From Amycolatopsis sp. GM8 (GTDB taxonomy: Bacteria > Actinomycetota > Actinomycetes > Mycobacteriales > Pseudonocardiaceae), in NCBI RefSeq assembly GCF_021653975.1, contig NZ_JAJKFK010000005.1:62001-126000 (forward strand): a stretch of DNA of 64,000 nt. The letters are read 5' to 3'. Below the pieces are notes generated by a model. That model ran no database searches. It saw only the letters and a list, made by a program, of their open reading frames with translations, and had not been told where the DNA came from. Every line of letters starts with the position of its first letter. The first letter of the stretch is position 1. Below, one piece after another: positions 26,414 to 35,318 of the stretch. The translations under genes were made by a program, and so were the position numbers.

Positions 26414-27117
26414 GCCCTGGCAGGACTCCGGTGTGGCAGACGGCCAGCGCGCAGGGGCCGCGTACGGTGAACGCCGACGCGGTGGACGCCTACGCCGATC
26501 CCGGCACCCACCAGGTCGTGTTCGCGCTGGCAGACGGCGTGGGCGACACCGCGGCCGCCGCGCACGCCGCACAGCTCGCCGCGGCGGCCGCGGTCCGCGT
26601 CGCGGCCGCCGACGGACCGGTCGAGGCCCTGCTCGCCGCGCAGCGGGCGGTCCGGGCGGACGCCACGGCCGGCGACTGCGTGCTGGTGGTGGCGATGCCG
26701 TCCGACGGCGGCTACCGCCTCGCCTGGGTCGGCGACGCCCGCGCGTACGCGTGGAGTGGGGCCGGCCTGACCCAGCTGACCAAGGACCACACGCTCGCCC
26801 AGTACTTCCGCGACCACGACGCGACGCCCGCGCCGCACATGGAGCACATGGTGACCACGAGCGTGCGCACCGCGGGTGCGACCGAGTTCGGCCGCGCCGA
26901 GGTCCGCTCCCCCGCCGGCCTGCTGCTCACCAGCGACGGCGTGCACAAGACGCTGACCCTCGCCACGATGGCGGAGGTGCTGCGGCAGCCGGCGAACTCG
27001 GCCACCGCGCTCACCGAAGCCGCGCTCGCGGCGGGTGGTCCGGACAACGCGACGGCGATGTTCGCGGAGTTCGCGCCGGCCGACGTCCGCACGGTGCCGT
27101 TTCGCGCCGCCGCCTGA
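26410..27117 (+). CDS. PP2C-type protein phosphatase
   Basis: This 235-residue protein is a metal-dependent Ser/Thr phosphatase with only the catalytic domain. The PP2C motifs are present in order: VNADAVDAY, ALADGVG (metal site), WVGDARAYAW, LTKDHT, LTSDGVHK and GGPDNATAM (last metal-binding Asp). It would remove phosphate from targets of Hanks-type kinases. No kinase gene is in the window. Its translation is coupled to an 18-codon leader frame. Confidence 0.88.
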   Translation: MSPGRTPVWQTASAQGPRTVNADAVDAYADPGTHQVVFALADGVGDTAAAAHAAQLAAAAAVRVAAADGPVEALLAAQRAVRADATAGDCVLVVAMPSDGGYRLAWVGDARAYAWSGAGLTQLTKDHTLAQYFRDHDATPAPHMEHMVTTSVRTAGATEFGRAEVRSPAGLLLTSDGVHKTLTLATMAEVLRQPANSATALTEAALAAGGPDNATAMFAEFAPADVRTVPFRAAA

Positions 27118-27128
27118 CCCGGGCGGCT

Positions 27129-28505
27129 TCACGAAACCGTGTTGCTGGCGATGACCTTGGCGTACCAGCGCGCGGAGTGCTTGGGCGTACGGCGCTGGGT
27201 TTCGTAGTCGACGTGCACCAGGCCGAAACGCTTGGCATAGCCCTCGGCCCATTCGAAGTTGTCCAGCAGCGACCAGTAGAAGAAGCCCCTCAAGTCGACG
27301 CCCTGTGCCAGCGCCGCGTGCGCGGCCCGCAGGTGCGCGGCCACGAACTCGATCCGGTCCTCGTCGACGATCTCGCCGTCCGGGGTCACCACGTCCGGAT
27401 ACGCCGCCCCGTTTTCCGTGACGTACAAGGGAATGTGCGGGTAGTCGCGGTGCACCCGCAGCAGCGTGCCGGCCAGCTTTTCCGGTTCGACCTGCCAGCC
27501 GGAGTCGGTGCGCCCGGCCAGCGGGTCGGGTACGAAGTGGACCTCCCCCGCGCCGATCCACTCCGGCCCGGCCGGTTCGGTGGCGGGCGACGGCGTACGG
27601 GTGACGACGTAGCCGCGGTAGTAGTTGATGCCCAGCATGTCGATCGGCGCCGCGATGATCTCCGGATCGCCGTCGCGCACGGGGAAACCGAACGGCGCCA
27701 GGTCCGCCAGCAGATCCTCGGGGTAGCGGCCGAGCAGCACCGGGTCCAGGAACAGCCGGTTCTGCAGCCCGTCGATCTTGCGTACGGCCTCGGGATCCGG
27801 CCCCTGCACCGGATAGAGGTTGAGCGTGATACCCGACCGCGCGGACGGCGCGTACCGGCGTAGCTCCGGCATCGCGAGGCCGTGTGCCAGCAGCAAATGG
27901 TGTGCGGCCGCCGCGGCGGCGGCCGGGTCCTGGCGGCCGGGCGCGTGCACACCGGACGCGTAGCCGAGGAAGGCCGAGCACCACGGTTCGTTCAAAGTGG
28001 ACCAAGACGGGACACGGTCGCCGAGGCGTTCCGCTGCCGTCGCGGCGAATTCCGCGAACCGGTAGGCGGTGTCGCGGTTCGCCCAGCCACCTTTCTCCTC
28101 CAACGCCTGCGGCAGGTCGAAGTGGTAGAGCGTCGCCCACGGCTGGATCCCGTTCTGCAGCAGCTCGTCCACGAGCCGGTCGTAGAAGTCCAGCCCGCGC
28201 GGGTTCACCGCGCCGCCGTCCGGCCGGACCCGGGACCAGGCAAGGGAAAACCGGTAGGAGCCGAACCCGAGATCGCGCATCAGCGCGATATCCTCGGCGT
28301 ACCGGTGGTAGTGGTCGGCCGCCGGTTCGCCGGTGTCACCGCCGGCGACCGCTCCGGGGCGGCGGCAGAACGCGTCCCAGCTCGAATCGGTGCGACCGTC
28401 CACTGTGGTCGCTCCTTCGATCTGGAAGGCGGCGGTGCTGGCGCCCCACAGGAAACCCGGGGGGAACTCGAGTCCCGCGGCGACCTGTTCACCGAGTACG
28501 GACAT
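27129..28505 (-). CDS. bglC: GH1 beta-glucosidase, cellobiose locus
   Basis: This 458-residue enzyme splits cellobiose and short cello-oligosaccharides into glucose, in the cytosol since no signal peptide is present. Glycoside hydrolase family 1 marks are FLWGASTAAFQIEG near the start, the acid/base Glu173 in TLNEP and the nucleophile Glu364 in YVTENG. It is the last gene of the ceb-type operon, two bases after the second permease gene, the same order as cebEFG-bglC in Streptomyces. The ATG at 28505 is the natural start; the frame is open upstream through the permease gene. Confidence 0.92.
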   Translation of the reverse strand: MSVLGEQVAAGLEFPPGFLWGASTAAFQIEGATTVDGRTDSSWDAFCRRPGAVAGGDTGEPAADHYHRYAEDIALMRDLGFGSYRFSLAWSRVRPDGGAVNPRGLDFYDRLVDELLQNGIQPWATLYHFDLPQALEEKGGWANRDTAYRFAEFAATAAERLGDRVPSWSTLNEPWCSAFLGYASGVHAPGRQDPAAAAAAAHHLLLAHGLAMPELRRYAPSARSGITLNLYPVQGPDPEAVRKIDGLQNRLFLDPVLLGRYPEDLLADLAPFGFPVRDGDPEIIAAPIDMLGINYYRGYVVTRTPSPATEPAGPEWIGAGEVHFVPDPLAGRTDSGWQVEPEKLAGTLLRVHRDYPHIPLYVTENGAAYPDVVTPDGEIVDEDRIEFVAAHLRAAHAALAQGVDLRGFFYWSLLDNFEWAEGYAKRFGLVHVDYETQRRTPKHSARWYAKVIASNTVS

Positions 28506-28507
28506 GC

Positions 28508-29335
28508 TCAGCCTTTCACTGCGCCCTGCATGATCCCGGCCACGATCTGGCGGCCGAGCAGCAGGAAGACGATGAGGATCGGGATGGTGGCCAGGGTGGT
28601 GCCGGCCAGCACCAGGGAATAGTCGACGTAGTAACCGCTCTGCAGCCGCTCCAGCGCGAGCTGCACGGTCGGGTTCTCGGCGTTGAGCACGATCAGCGGC
28701 CACAGGAAGTCGTTCCAGGACATCATGAACGTGAACATCGCGAGCACCGCCGCGGCGGGCCGGACGGCGGGCAGGCACACGTTCACGAAGATCCGGAACA
28801 CGCTGCAGCCGTCGACGCGGGCGGCCTCGATCAGCTCGTACGGCACGGCGTCCACCGTGTACTGCCGCATCCAGAACACGCCGAACGCCGTGACCAGGTT
28901 CGGCACGATCACCGCCTGCAGGTGCCCGGCCCAGCCGAACTCCGACATCGCGATGAACAACGGGATGATGCCGAGCTGAGTGGGTACCGCAAGAGTTACA
29001 ACGATGAACAGGAACAACGGGTTGCTGCCGCGGAAACGCAGTTTCGCGAACGCGAACCCGGCGAGCGACGAGAACAGGACGGTGGTCAGGGTGACCGTGC
29101 CGGACACGATGACGCTGTTGCCGAGCGCCTTCCAGAACGCGACGACATCGAACACGCGTGCCGCGTTGCGGAAGAAGTTGCCGCCCGGCAGCAGCGAGGG
29201 CAGGTGATCGGACAGCATCCCCGCGTCCCGGCTGGCCACCAGGAACTGCCAGTAGAACGGGAAGAACGACACCAGCACGAACAGGATCAGCGTCACGTAG
29301 ACGAACGCGTTCGGACGGCCCAGGCGTGCGTTCAT
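28508..29335 (-). CDS. cebG: ABC sugar permease, CebG type
   Basis: This 275-residue MalG-type permease has six membrane segments and the EAA loop that contacts the ATPase (EAARVDGCSVFRIFVNVCLP). Its ATG overlaps the stop of the first permease gene by four bases. With the other permease and binding protein it imports cello-oligosaccharides. No ATPase gene is in this cluster; in Streptomyces the shared ATPase MsiK serves several sugar importers, and the same is expected here. Confidence 0.9.
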   Translation of the reverse strand: MNARLGRPNAFVYVTLILFVLVSFFPFYWQFLVASRDAGMLSDHLPSLLPGGNFFRNAARVFDVVAFWKALGNSVIVSGTVTLTTVLFSSLAGFAFAKLRFRGSNPLFLFIVVTLAVPTQLGIIPLFIAMSEFGWAGHLQAVIVPNLVTAFGVFWMRQYTVDAVPYELIEAARVDGCSVFRIFVNVCLPAVRPAAAVLAMFTFMMSWNDFLWPLIVLNAENPTVQLALERLQSGYYVDYSLVLAGTTLATIPILIVFLLLGRQIVAGIMQGAVKG

Positions 29336-30303
29336 CGGATCCGCCCCATCCGCCGGGTGATCAGGAAGTTGAGCACCGCGATGACCACGATCAGCAGGAA
29401 CAGCACCCACGCGATCGCCGACGCGTAGCCGAGGTCGAAGCTCTCGAACCCGGACTGGTACATGTACAGCGTCACGGTCTGGAACTGGTGGGTGGAGCCG
29501 CCGTTGTTCGAGCCGGGCATCGCGTCGAACAGCTTGGGCTCGGTGAAGATCTGCAGCCCGCCGATGGTCGAGGTGATCACCACGAAGATCAGCGTGGGCC
29601 GCAGCATCGGCAGCGTGACGCTGACGAACCGGCGGATCGCGCCGGCCCCGTCGACGACCGCCGCCTCGAGCACGTCCTTCGGTAGCGCCTGCATCGCGGC
29701 CAACACGATCAGCGCGTTATAGCCCGTCCAGCGCCAGTTAACCATTGTCGCGATCGCGAGATGGCTCGCGAACCGGTTGGCCTGCCAGTCGACCCGGCCG
29801 AGCCCGAGGCTCTCGAAGATCGAGTTCACCAGCCCATAGTTGGGGCCGAACAGGTTGGCGAAGATGATCCCGATCGCCACCAAGCTCGCCGCGTACGGCA
29901 GCAGGATCCCGACGCGCCAGCCGGTCGGCCCGCGCAACCGGGTGTTGAGCAACGCGGCGAGCAGCACGGCGATCACGACCTGCGGCCCGCTGGAGAGCAC
30001 GAAGATCGACAACGTGTTCACCACTGAGTTCCAGAACTGCCCGTCGCCGAGCAGTTCGGCATAGTTCTTCAGCCCCAGGAACTTCGGGTGGTCGTCGCCG
30101 ACCTCCCAGTCGAACAGAGACACATAGGCCGTGTAGAGCAAGGGAAACAGGCCGACGATCGCGAACACCACGAAGAACGGCGCGATGTACAGGTAGGGCG
30201 AAACCTTCACGTCCCACTTGGCGATCCGCTCCCTCAGCGTCGGCCTGACCGGTTCGCCGCGTGGCGCCCGCTGCCGCGGTTCGAGCGCGGTACTCGTCGT
30301 CAT
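29332..30303 (-). CDS. cebF: ABC sugar permease, CebF type
   Basis: This 323-residue MalF-type permease has a polar 30-residue N-terminus, six or seven membrane segments and the EAA loop (LEAAVVDGAGAIRRFVSVTLP). It pairs with the CebG-type permease downstream, with a four-base overlap. The gap to the binding protein gene upstream is 21 bases, so the operon is tight. Confidence 0.9.
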   Translation of the reverse strand: MTTSTALEPRQRAPRGEPVRPTLRERIAKWDVKVSPYLYIAPFFVVFAIVGLFPLLYTAYVSLFDWEVGDDHPKFLGLKNYAELLGDGQFWNSVVNTLSIFVLSSGPQVVIAVLLAALLNTRLRGPTGWRVGILLPYAASLVAIGIIFANLFGPNYGLVNSIFESLGLGRVDWQANRFASHLAIATMVNWRWTGYNALIVLAAMQALPKDVLEAAVVDGAGAIRRFVSVTLPMLRPTLIFVVITSTIGGLQIFTEPKLFDAMPGSNNGGSTHQFQTVTLYMYQSGFESFDLGYASAIAWVLFLLIVVIAVLNFLITRRMGRIR

Positions 30304-30324
30304 CTCGGCCTGTTCCCCTTGTCA

Positions 30325-31620
30325 CTACTTGGCGATCTTGTTGGCGCCGTCGACGACCTGCTGCCAAGCGTCCGCCGGGGACTTGCCCTGCTCGACCGCC
30401 TGCAGCGCCGGGCTCGTGACGTTCTCCTGGATCTGGCCGTCACCCGGGCCCTTGTACTGCGCCTTGGTCACCTTGCGGGCCTGCTCGGCATACAGCTCAC
30501 CGGTCTTGACGTCGCCGAAGTACGGGTCGGTCTGGTTCAGCAGCTCGGGCGAGGTCAGCGCCTGCGTCTGGCTGGGGAAGTTTCCCTTGGCCTGGAAGGC
30601 TTTCAGCTGCTGCTCCGGTGCGGTCAGCCAGGCGGCGAGCTCGGCCGCCTCCTTCGGGTGCTTGCTCTGCTTCGGCACCGTCAGGTAGGAACCGCCCCAG
30701 TTGCCGCCGCCGTTGGGGAACGCGTCGGTGACCGCCCACTTGCCGGCGTTCGCCGGTCCCGCGTCCTCCTTGACCACGCCGAGCATCCACGACGGGCACA
30801 CGGTCGTGGCGAACGCGCCCTGGGCGAACCCGGTCTTCCATTCGTTGCCGAACGCGACGAGCTTGGCCGACTGGCCCTGGCCGATCGCGGTGGTCACCCG
30901 GTCCCAGGCCGCCTTGATACCCGGGTTGGACTCGATGGTCAGGTTGTTGCCGCGGTCGAAATAACCGACGTCGAGCTGGTTGATCATCGAGTTGTACAGC
31001 TGCGAAGACGCGTCGAACCAGGGCTTTCCGGTCTTCTGCACGTAGCTCTGGCCGGCCGCGAAGTAGCTGTCCCAGCTCGCGAACAGCGCCTTGACGCCCG
31101 CGGGATCCGAGGGCAGGTTCGCCGCGGCGAGCAGATCCTTGCGGTAGCACAGGGCGAGCGGGCCGATGTCGGTGCCGTAGCCGATCAGCCGGCCGTCGGA
31201 GTCCTTGCCGGCGTCGTACTTCCAGCCCAGCCAACGATCCGCGGTCACGTCCTTGGGCCCGATCTCGGTCAGGTCGTTGAACTTGCCGCCCTTGTCGACG
31301 ATGTCGGAGAAGTGGCCCTCCTCGACGGCGGTGACGTCCTCGAGCCCGGAACCCGCCGCCAGCTTGGTGATGAGGTTCTGGTGATAGGGACCGCCCTCAC
31401 CGGTCTTGTGGTGAGTGATCTTGATGCCGGGGTGCAGCCGCTCGTACTCCGGCAGCAGGGACTCGTAGCCGAACTCGGTGAACGTGCCGATGGTCAGTTC
31501 GATCTGGCCACCGGACTCGTTCGCCCCGGTCGAGGAGTCCCCACCACCACACGCCGCCAGGCTCGCGCCCAGCACCGCCAGTCCGATCGCGAAGCTCACG
31601 CCCTTGTGAAGGTGTCGCAC
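30325..31620 (-). CDS. cebE: Cello-oligosaccharide-binding lipoprotein, CebE type
   Basis: This 431-residue solute-binding protein begins with a lipoprotein signal (lipobox ASLAAC, Cys24), so it sits on the outer face of the membrane. The mature part has the family 1 sugar-binding fold. It is the first gene of the operon, and a perfect CebR-type operator lies 34 bases upstream of its GTG start at 31620. The assignment to cellobiose rests on gene order and operator; the protein alone shows only a sugar-binding family member. Confidence 0.88.
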   Translation of the reverse strand: MRHLHKGVSFAIGLAVLGASLAACGGGDSSTGANESGGQIELTIGTFTEFGYESLLPEYERLHPGIKITHHKTGEGGPYHQNLITKLAAGSGLEDVTAVEEGHFSDIVDKGGKFNDLTEIGPKDVTADRWLGWKYDAGKDSDGRLIGYGTDIGPLALCYRKDLLAAANLPSDPAGVKALFASWDSYFAAGQSYVQKTGKPWFDASSQLYNSMINQLDVGYFDRGNNLTIESNPGIKAAWDRVTTAIGQGQSAKLVAFGNEWKTGFAQGAFATTVCPSWMLGVVKEDAGPANAGKWAVTDAFPNGGGNWGGSYLTVPKQSKHPKEAAELAAWLTAPEQQLKAFQAKGNFPSQTQALTSPELLNQTDPYFGDVKTGELYAEQARKVTKAQYKGPGDGQIQENVTSPALQAVEQGKSPADAWQQVVDGANKIAK

Positions 31621-31653
31621 GTCAACCCCTTGCTCTGGGTCTTGGACAGAAAC

Positions 31654-31667
31654 TGGGAGCGCTCCCA
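31654..31667. promoter_or_regulatory. CebR-type operator, perfect
   Basis: The sequence TGGGAGCGCTCCCA is identical to the 14-bp CebR-binding site known from Streptomyces; with one more base on each side it forms a 16-bp palindrome. It lies between the cebE-type gene and the divergent LacI regulator and should repress the sugar operon until cellobiose is present. Confidence 0.92.
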
Positions 31668-31721
31668 GAACCCGAGTGGAGTGTGTTCCTTGCCACGTCC
31701 GGTGTCAAGATGCGTTAAAGT

Positions 31722-31735
31722 TGAGAGCGCTCCCA
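31722..31735. promoter_or_regulatory. Second CebR-type operator, one mismatch
   Basis: TGAGAGCGCTCCCA differs from the perfect operator at one base. It lies 17 bases before the regulator's start codon and fits autoregulation. The two sites are 68 bases apart, centre to centre. Confidence 0.85.
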
Positions 31736-31752
31736 CAGAGAGGACGTTGATC

Positions 31753-32778
31753 GTGACGCACAGCCCGGACGACCGGCCGACATTGGAGGATGTCGCGGCC
31801 TTCGCCGGGGTGTCCCGCTCGACGGCTTCGCGCGCCCTCAACGGCGACGCGAACGTCAGCAGCCGGGCGAAGGACGCCGTTCTGGCCGCCGCGCGCGATC
31901 TCGGCTACTCCCCCAACCAGGCCGCACGGTCGCTGGTCACCAGGCGCACGGGTGCGGTCGCGGTCGTGCTGTCCGAGCCGGAGGAGGTCGTGCTGGGCGA
32001 TCCGTACCGTACCGCGGTGATGCGCGCGGGCTACCGGGAACTCGCGTCGTCGGGCAGCCAGATGGTGTTGATGTTCAACGACGGCAGGGAAGATCACGCA
32101 CGCACGTTGCGTTTCCTCGAAGGCGGGCACGTCGACGGAGCGCTCGTGTTCGCGCCGCACCGCGCCGACCCGCTCCCCCGCGCGCTGCGGTTGCTGCGGC
32201 TGCCGATCGTGTTCGGCGGTCCGGCGGGGAACCTCGCGCGCGGGGTGCACGTCGTCGACTTCGACAACTCCGACGGCGCGCGGCTGGCCGTGGAACACTT
32301 GCTGGACAAGGGAAGGCGGCGGATCGCGACGGTCGCGGGGCCACAGGACCAGACCGCCGCGGTGCACCGGCTTTCGGGCTGGCGCGACACGCTGACCCGG
32401 GTCGGACTCGACCCGGCGGGACTGTCCGAAGAGGCCGACTTCACTTCGGACGGTGGCCGCGCGGCGATGAATCGTTTGCTGGTAAGGGAACCCGGCCTGG
32501 ACGGGGTGTTCGTGGCGAGCGACCTGATGGCCGCGGGGGCGCTGCGCGCGCTGCACGACGCGGGCCGCCGGGTACCGGACGACGTCTCGGTGATCGGCTT
32601 CGACGACCACCCGGCGCTGGCGTCGGCGATGAACCCGCCGCTGACGACCGTGCACCAGGATCCGGCGGCACAGGTCCAGCAGATGGTCGCGACCCTGATG
32701 GCACTGCTGGCGGGCGAGGCGGTGCGACCGCGGCGACAGGTTCTGCCGGTTTCCGTGCGAATCCGGGAATCGGCGTAG
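31753..32778 (+). CDS. cebR: LacI-family repressor of the cellobiose locus, CebR type
   Basis: This 341-residue LacI-family regulator has an N-terminal HTH (TLEDVAAFAGVSRSTASRAL, about residues 9-28), a hinge helix (SPNQAARSL) and a periplasmic-binding-type sugar domain. The start GTG 31753 has AGAGAGG upstream at good distance; a TTG six bases earlier is a weaker choice. It is divergent from the cebEFG-bglC-like operon, with two operators between. In Streptomyces CebR releases its site when it binds cellobiose. Confidence 0.9.
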   Translation: MTHSPDDRPTLEDVAAFAGVSRSTASRALNGDANVSSRAKDAVLAAARDLGYSPNQAARSLVTRRTGAVAVVLSEPEEVVLGDPYRTAVMRAGYRELASSGSQMVLMFNDGREDHARTLRFLEGGHVDGALVFAPHRADPLPRALRLLRLPIVFGGPAGNLARGVHVVDFDNSDGARLAVEHLLDKGRRRIATVAGPQDQTAAVHRLSGWRDTLTRVGLDPAGLSEEADFTSDGGRAAMNRLLVREPGLDGVFVASDLMAAGALRALHDAGRRVPDDVSVIGFDDHPALASAMNPPLTTVHQDPAAQVQQMVATLMALLAGEAVRPRRQVLPVSVRIRESA

Positions 32779-32839
32779 CGCGGATCCGCCGGCCGCGCTG
32801 CTTCCGGCCGTGAGCGGGCGCGCGGGGTACCGTGGTCGC

Positions 32840-33082
32840 GTGACCGACAAGGACATCATCGGCAGAGTCGACGAGCTCATCGCCGAGGAGCACGAGCTGC
32901 GTTCGAAGGCCAGCGCCGGCGGCCTCGACGAGTCCGACCGCACCCGGATCCGGAGCCTCGAAGAGCAACTCGACCAGTGCTGGGACCTGCTGCGCCAGCG
33001 CCGCGCCCGGCGCGAGTTCGGCGAGGACGAGAACTCGGCCGACGCCCGGCCGATCAGCGAGGTCGAGCACTACCAGCAGTAG
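32840..33082 (+). CDS. DUF2630 family protein
   Basis: This 80-residue charged helical protein matches the DUF2630 pattern: EEHELRSKA near residue 18, then LEEQLDQCWDLLRQRRARREFG and a VEHYQQ end. The function of the family is unknown. It lies 61 bases after the cebR stop, with start GTG 32840, and is likely a separate short unit. It may form a coiled coil. Confidence 0.85.
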   Translation: MTDKDIIGRVDELIAEEHELRSKASAGGLDESDRTRIRSLEEQLDQCWDLLRQRRARREFGEDENSADARPISEVEHYQQ

Positions 33083-33103
33083 CGCGGCCTTCCCGGCTTC
33101 CGG

Positions 33104-34129
33104 TCAGGGCTTGAGGATGACCTTGCCGGCAACCGTGCCGGACTCGGCGAGACGGACGGCGTCGGCGACGCGTTCGAGCGGGAGCTCGGCCGCGACCCGG
33201 GTGGTGATCCGGCCGGTGCGCACGGCCTCGAAGACGGCGGTCAGGTCCTCGCGGAGGCGGGCGCGGAAGGTGTTCGCCGCGTACTTCCGGCCGGCCCAGA
33301 TGTTGTACAGGTAGGCGTGGCGGCCGTTCGGCATCGCGTTCCACAGCAGCACCCGGCCCAGGATCTTCAGCAGCGGCCACCGCTTGGAACCGGTGTCGTC
33401 CCTGGTCGACGCGGTGCCGTAGGAGACGAGGGTGCCGCCCCGGCGCAGCAGCTTCCAGGAGTCGATGACACCGCGCCCGCCGACGTGGTCGAACACCGCG
33501 TCGATGCCGTCCGGGGCGAGTTCCCGGACGCGGGCGGGGACGTCCTCGGTCCGGTAGTCGATCGGGGTCACGCCCAGCTCGCGCAGGGCGTCGTGGTGCC
33601 GCGCCGAAGCCGTGCCGAGCACCCGGGCGCCGGCGGCGCGGGCGAGTTGCACGAGTGCCATGCCCACGCCGCCGTTCGCACCGTGCACGAGCACGGTCTG
33701 CCCGGCGCGGACGTGGGCCTTGCGGTGCACCAACTGCCAGGCGGTGATGCCGTTGACGACGACGGTCTCCGCCTCGGCCGGGCCGATCCCGTCCGGGACG
33801 TCGACGAGATCCGCCGCGTCCAGCACGATATGGCTCGACCAGCCGCCGATCTTCGTCATCGCGGCCACCCGGGCGCCGGCCCGCGCGGGGTCGACGCCGG
33901 TGCCGGTGACGGCGATCCGGCCGACCAGGTCGTAGCCCGGCACGAACGGGAACGGCGGCTGGTCGAAGTACCGGCCCCGGCGCATCTGCTGCTCGGCGAA
34001 GGAAACGCCGGTGGCCTCGACCTCCACGAGGACCTGTCCCGCGCCCGGTCGCGGCACCGGGCCCTGCCTCAGTTCGAGCCCCTCGGGCTCCACTTTTCCT
34101 GGCAGGACCACTTCCCTGAGCTGAGTCAT
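33104..34129 (-). CDS. Zinc-independent alcohol dehydrogenase-like quinone oxidoreductase (MDR)
   Basis: This 341-residue medium-chain dehydrogenase/reductase has the catalytic-domain motif PFVPGYDLVG, the GITAWQLV helix and the nucleotide-binding VHGANGGVGMALVQLA. No structural zinc Cys cluster is seen, so it is of the zeta-crystallin/quinone oxidoreductase type, reducing quinones or enones with NADPH. I start at the ATG at 34129, with GGAGA seven bases upstream; a GTG one codon earlier is possible. It is divergent from a TetR regulator that probably controls it. Confidence 0.9.
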   Translation of the reverse strand: MTQLREVVLPGKVEPEGLELRQGPVPRPGAGQVLVEVEATGVSFAEQQMRRGRYFDQPPFPFVPGYDLVGRIAVTGTGVDPARAGARVAAMTKIGGWSSHIVLDAADLVDVPDGIGPAEAETVVVNGITAWQLVHRKAHVRAGQTVLVHGANGGVGMALVQLARAAGARVLGTASARHHDALRELGVTPIDYRTEDVPARVRELAPDGIDAVFDHVGGRGVIDSWKLLRRGGTLVSYGTASTRDDTGSKRWPLLKILGRVLLWNAMPNGRHAYLYNIWAGRKYAANTFRARLREDLTAVFEAVRTGRITTRVAAELPLERVADAVRLAESGTVAGKVILKP

Positions 34130-34140
34130 CACATTCTCCG

Positions 34141-34292
34141 TTAGTAGCTGTCCACCTCGTTACAGGTTCTAACTGAAGCACGATGCTGTTACAGCTGCTA
34201 GCGCCAGTGACATCGGTAACAGGTTCGTTATCACATGACGCACCTGTTAGAGGGTCAAGCTAGAGTTGAAGCGCGTCGAAAGGGGGTCGCTC
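34141..34292. promoter_or_regulatory. Divergent promoter region with GTTA/TAAC half-sites
   Basis: The gap between the MDR and TetR genes is AT-richer than its neighbours and holds at least six GTTA or TAAC half-sites. The clearest are GTTACAGGTTCTAAC near 34160 and TAACAGGTTCGTTA near 34213, plus ACCTGTTA near 34243. The core ACAGGTT occurs twice and its complement-like ACCTGTT once. Such repeats fit TetR operators controlling both genes. Confidence 0.5.
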
Positions 34293-34946
34293 GTGGAAAG
34301 CCCACGTGAGCGATACCGGGCACAGGTCCGCGCGGAGATCAAGGACCACGCCTGGGAGCAGATCGCGGCGTCCGGCGCCTCGGCGCTGTCGCTCAACGCG
34401 ATCGCGAAGAAGATGGGCCTGAGCGGCCCCGCACTGTACCGCTACTTCGCCAACCGGGACGAGCTCATCACCGCGCTGGTCGTCGACGCGTACCGGATGG
34501 AAGCCGACGCCCTGCGCCACGCGACCGAGCGGACCGGGAACGAACCGCATTTCCTCGCGGACGCGCTACGCCAGTGGGCGCTCGCGAACCCGCACCGCTA
34601 CTTCCTCCTCCATGGCACGCCGATTCCCGGGTACCATGCGCCGCCGGAGACGACCAAGATCGCGGCGGAGATCATGGCCATGCTGATCAAGGCGTTCAAG
34701 CACTGCGACACCGGCCGGCGCACACCCTTCGACGTGCACCTGGAAGAGCACAGTGACTGGGTGACCGAGCGCGCCGTCCCACGGGGCGTGCCGCGCCTGG
34801 CGCTCGCGTTCTGGACCCGGATGCACGGGGCGATCAGCCTCGAACTCGCGGGCCACTTCAACGGAATGGGTTTCGACCCGGCGGAGCTCTTCAAGGCCGA
34901 AGTCAACGCGCTCATCCCGATCCGGCCACCGAGTGACACCCTCTAA
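34293..34946 (+). CDS. TetR-family transcriptional regulator
   Basis: This 217-residue regulator has a TetR HTH (LSLNAIAKKMGLSGPALYRYFANRDEL, about residues 33-57) and a C-terminal ligand domain of the TetR_C_13-like type with HPHRYFLLHGTPIPGY-like content. The start is GTG 34293 because GGGGG stands six bases upstream; a TTG at 34266 is less likely. It probably represses the divergent oxidoreductase gene. The inducer is unknown. Confidence 0.88.
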   Translation: MESPRERYRAQVRAEIKDHAWEQIAASGASALSLNAIAKKMGLSGPALYRYFANRDELITALVVDAYRMEADALRHATERTGNEPHFLADALRQWALANPHRYFLLHGTPIPGYHAPPETTKIAAEIMAMLIKAFKHCDTGRRTPFDVHLEEHSDWVTERAVPRGVPRLALAFWTRMHGAISLELAGHFNGMGFDPAELFKAEVNALIPIRPPSDTL

Positions 34947-35098
34947 CGGCGGTTCCAGGGCATCAGCGCCAGCCGGGAAAGCCGCATATCGACCGAATGC
35001 CGAATACGGTCATAAGCCAATTCGGCCGGTGTGCGCGCGTCAACAATACTGACCTCGTCATGTGATTCGATCATGTGACCGAGTTGTACGGCGTCCAT
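34943..35098 (-). CDS. Possible 51-residue protein in a low-GC region
   Basis: The minus strand holds a 52-codon frame (ATG 35098, TAG 34943) whose product reads as plausible protein, with SIVDARTPAELAYDRIRHSV in the middle and PWNRR at the end. About 63% of its third positions are G or C, far below its neighbours. There is no good ribosome binding site, and a GTG six codons upstream is an alternative. I recognise no family. It overlaps the TetR stop by a few bases. It may be a foreign or decaying gene, or chance. Confidence 0.3.
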   Translation of the reverse strand: MDAVQLGHMIESHDEVSIVDARTPAELAYDRIRHSVDMRLSRLALMPWNRR

Positions 35099-35318
35099 GA
35101 ACCGCGTTGGTAGCACCCGAAACCTAAGGCAGATCCCGATATTCGGAAATACTCCGAACGACTGAGTTTCGGTAGCTCAAGGTAATCGGCTGAAAACAGC
35201 CGAATGGACTGGACGCGGGCCGCCTCTTGGGTTAATTGTGTACCCCGTCCGCTCTTCACCCCGTCCCCCGATCGTACGAGAGCGCCCAGCTCCAGCGTTT
35301 TCGTCGAAAGGCAACGAA
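35099..35318. other. Low-GC non-coding stretch upstream of the conservon
   Basis: Together with the possible small gene before it, this makes a 372-base gap without an established gene. Base composition is near even, unlike the rest of the window. It contains direct and inverted short repeats (for example TCATGTGA twice near 35058 and 35071) and the likely promoter of the conservon. I see no RNA gene. Confidence 0.4.

Noticed and set aside
30088-31752. Long upstream extension of the LacI regulator frame
   Set aside because: It is antisense to the binding protein and permease genes; the family similarity begins only at about 31753.
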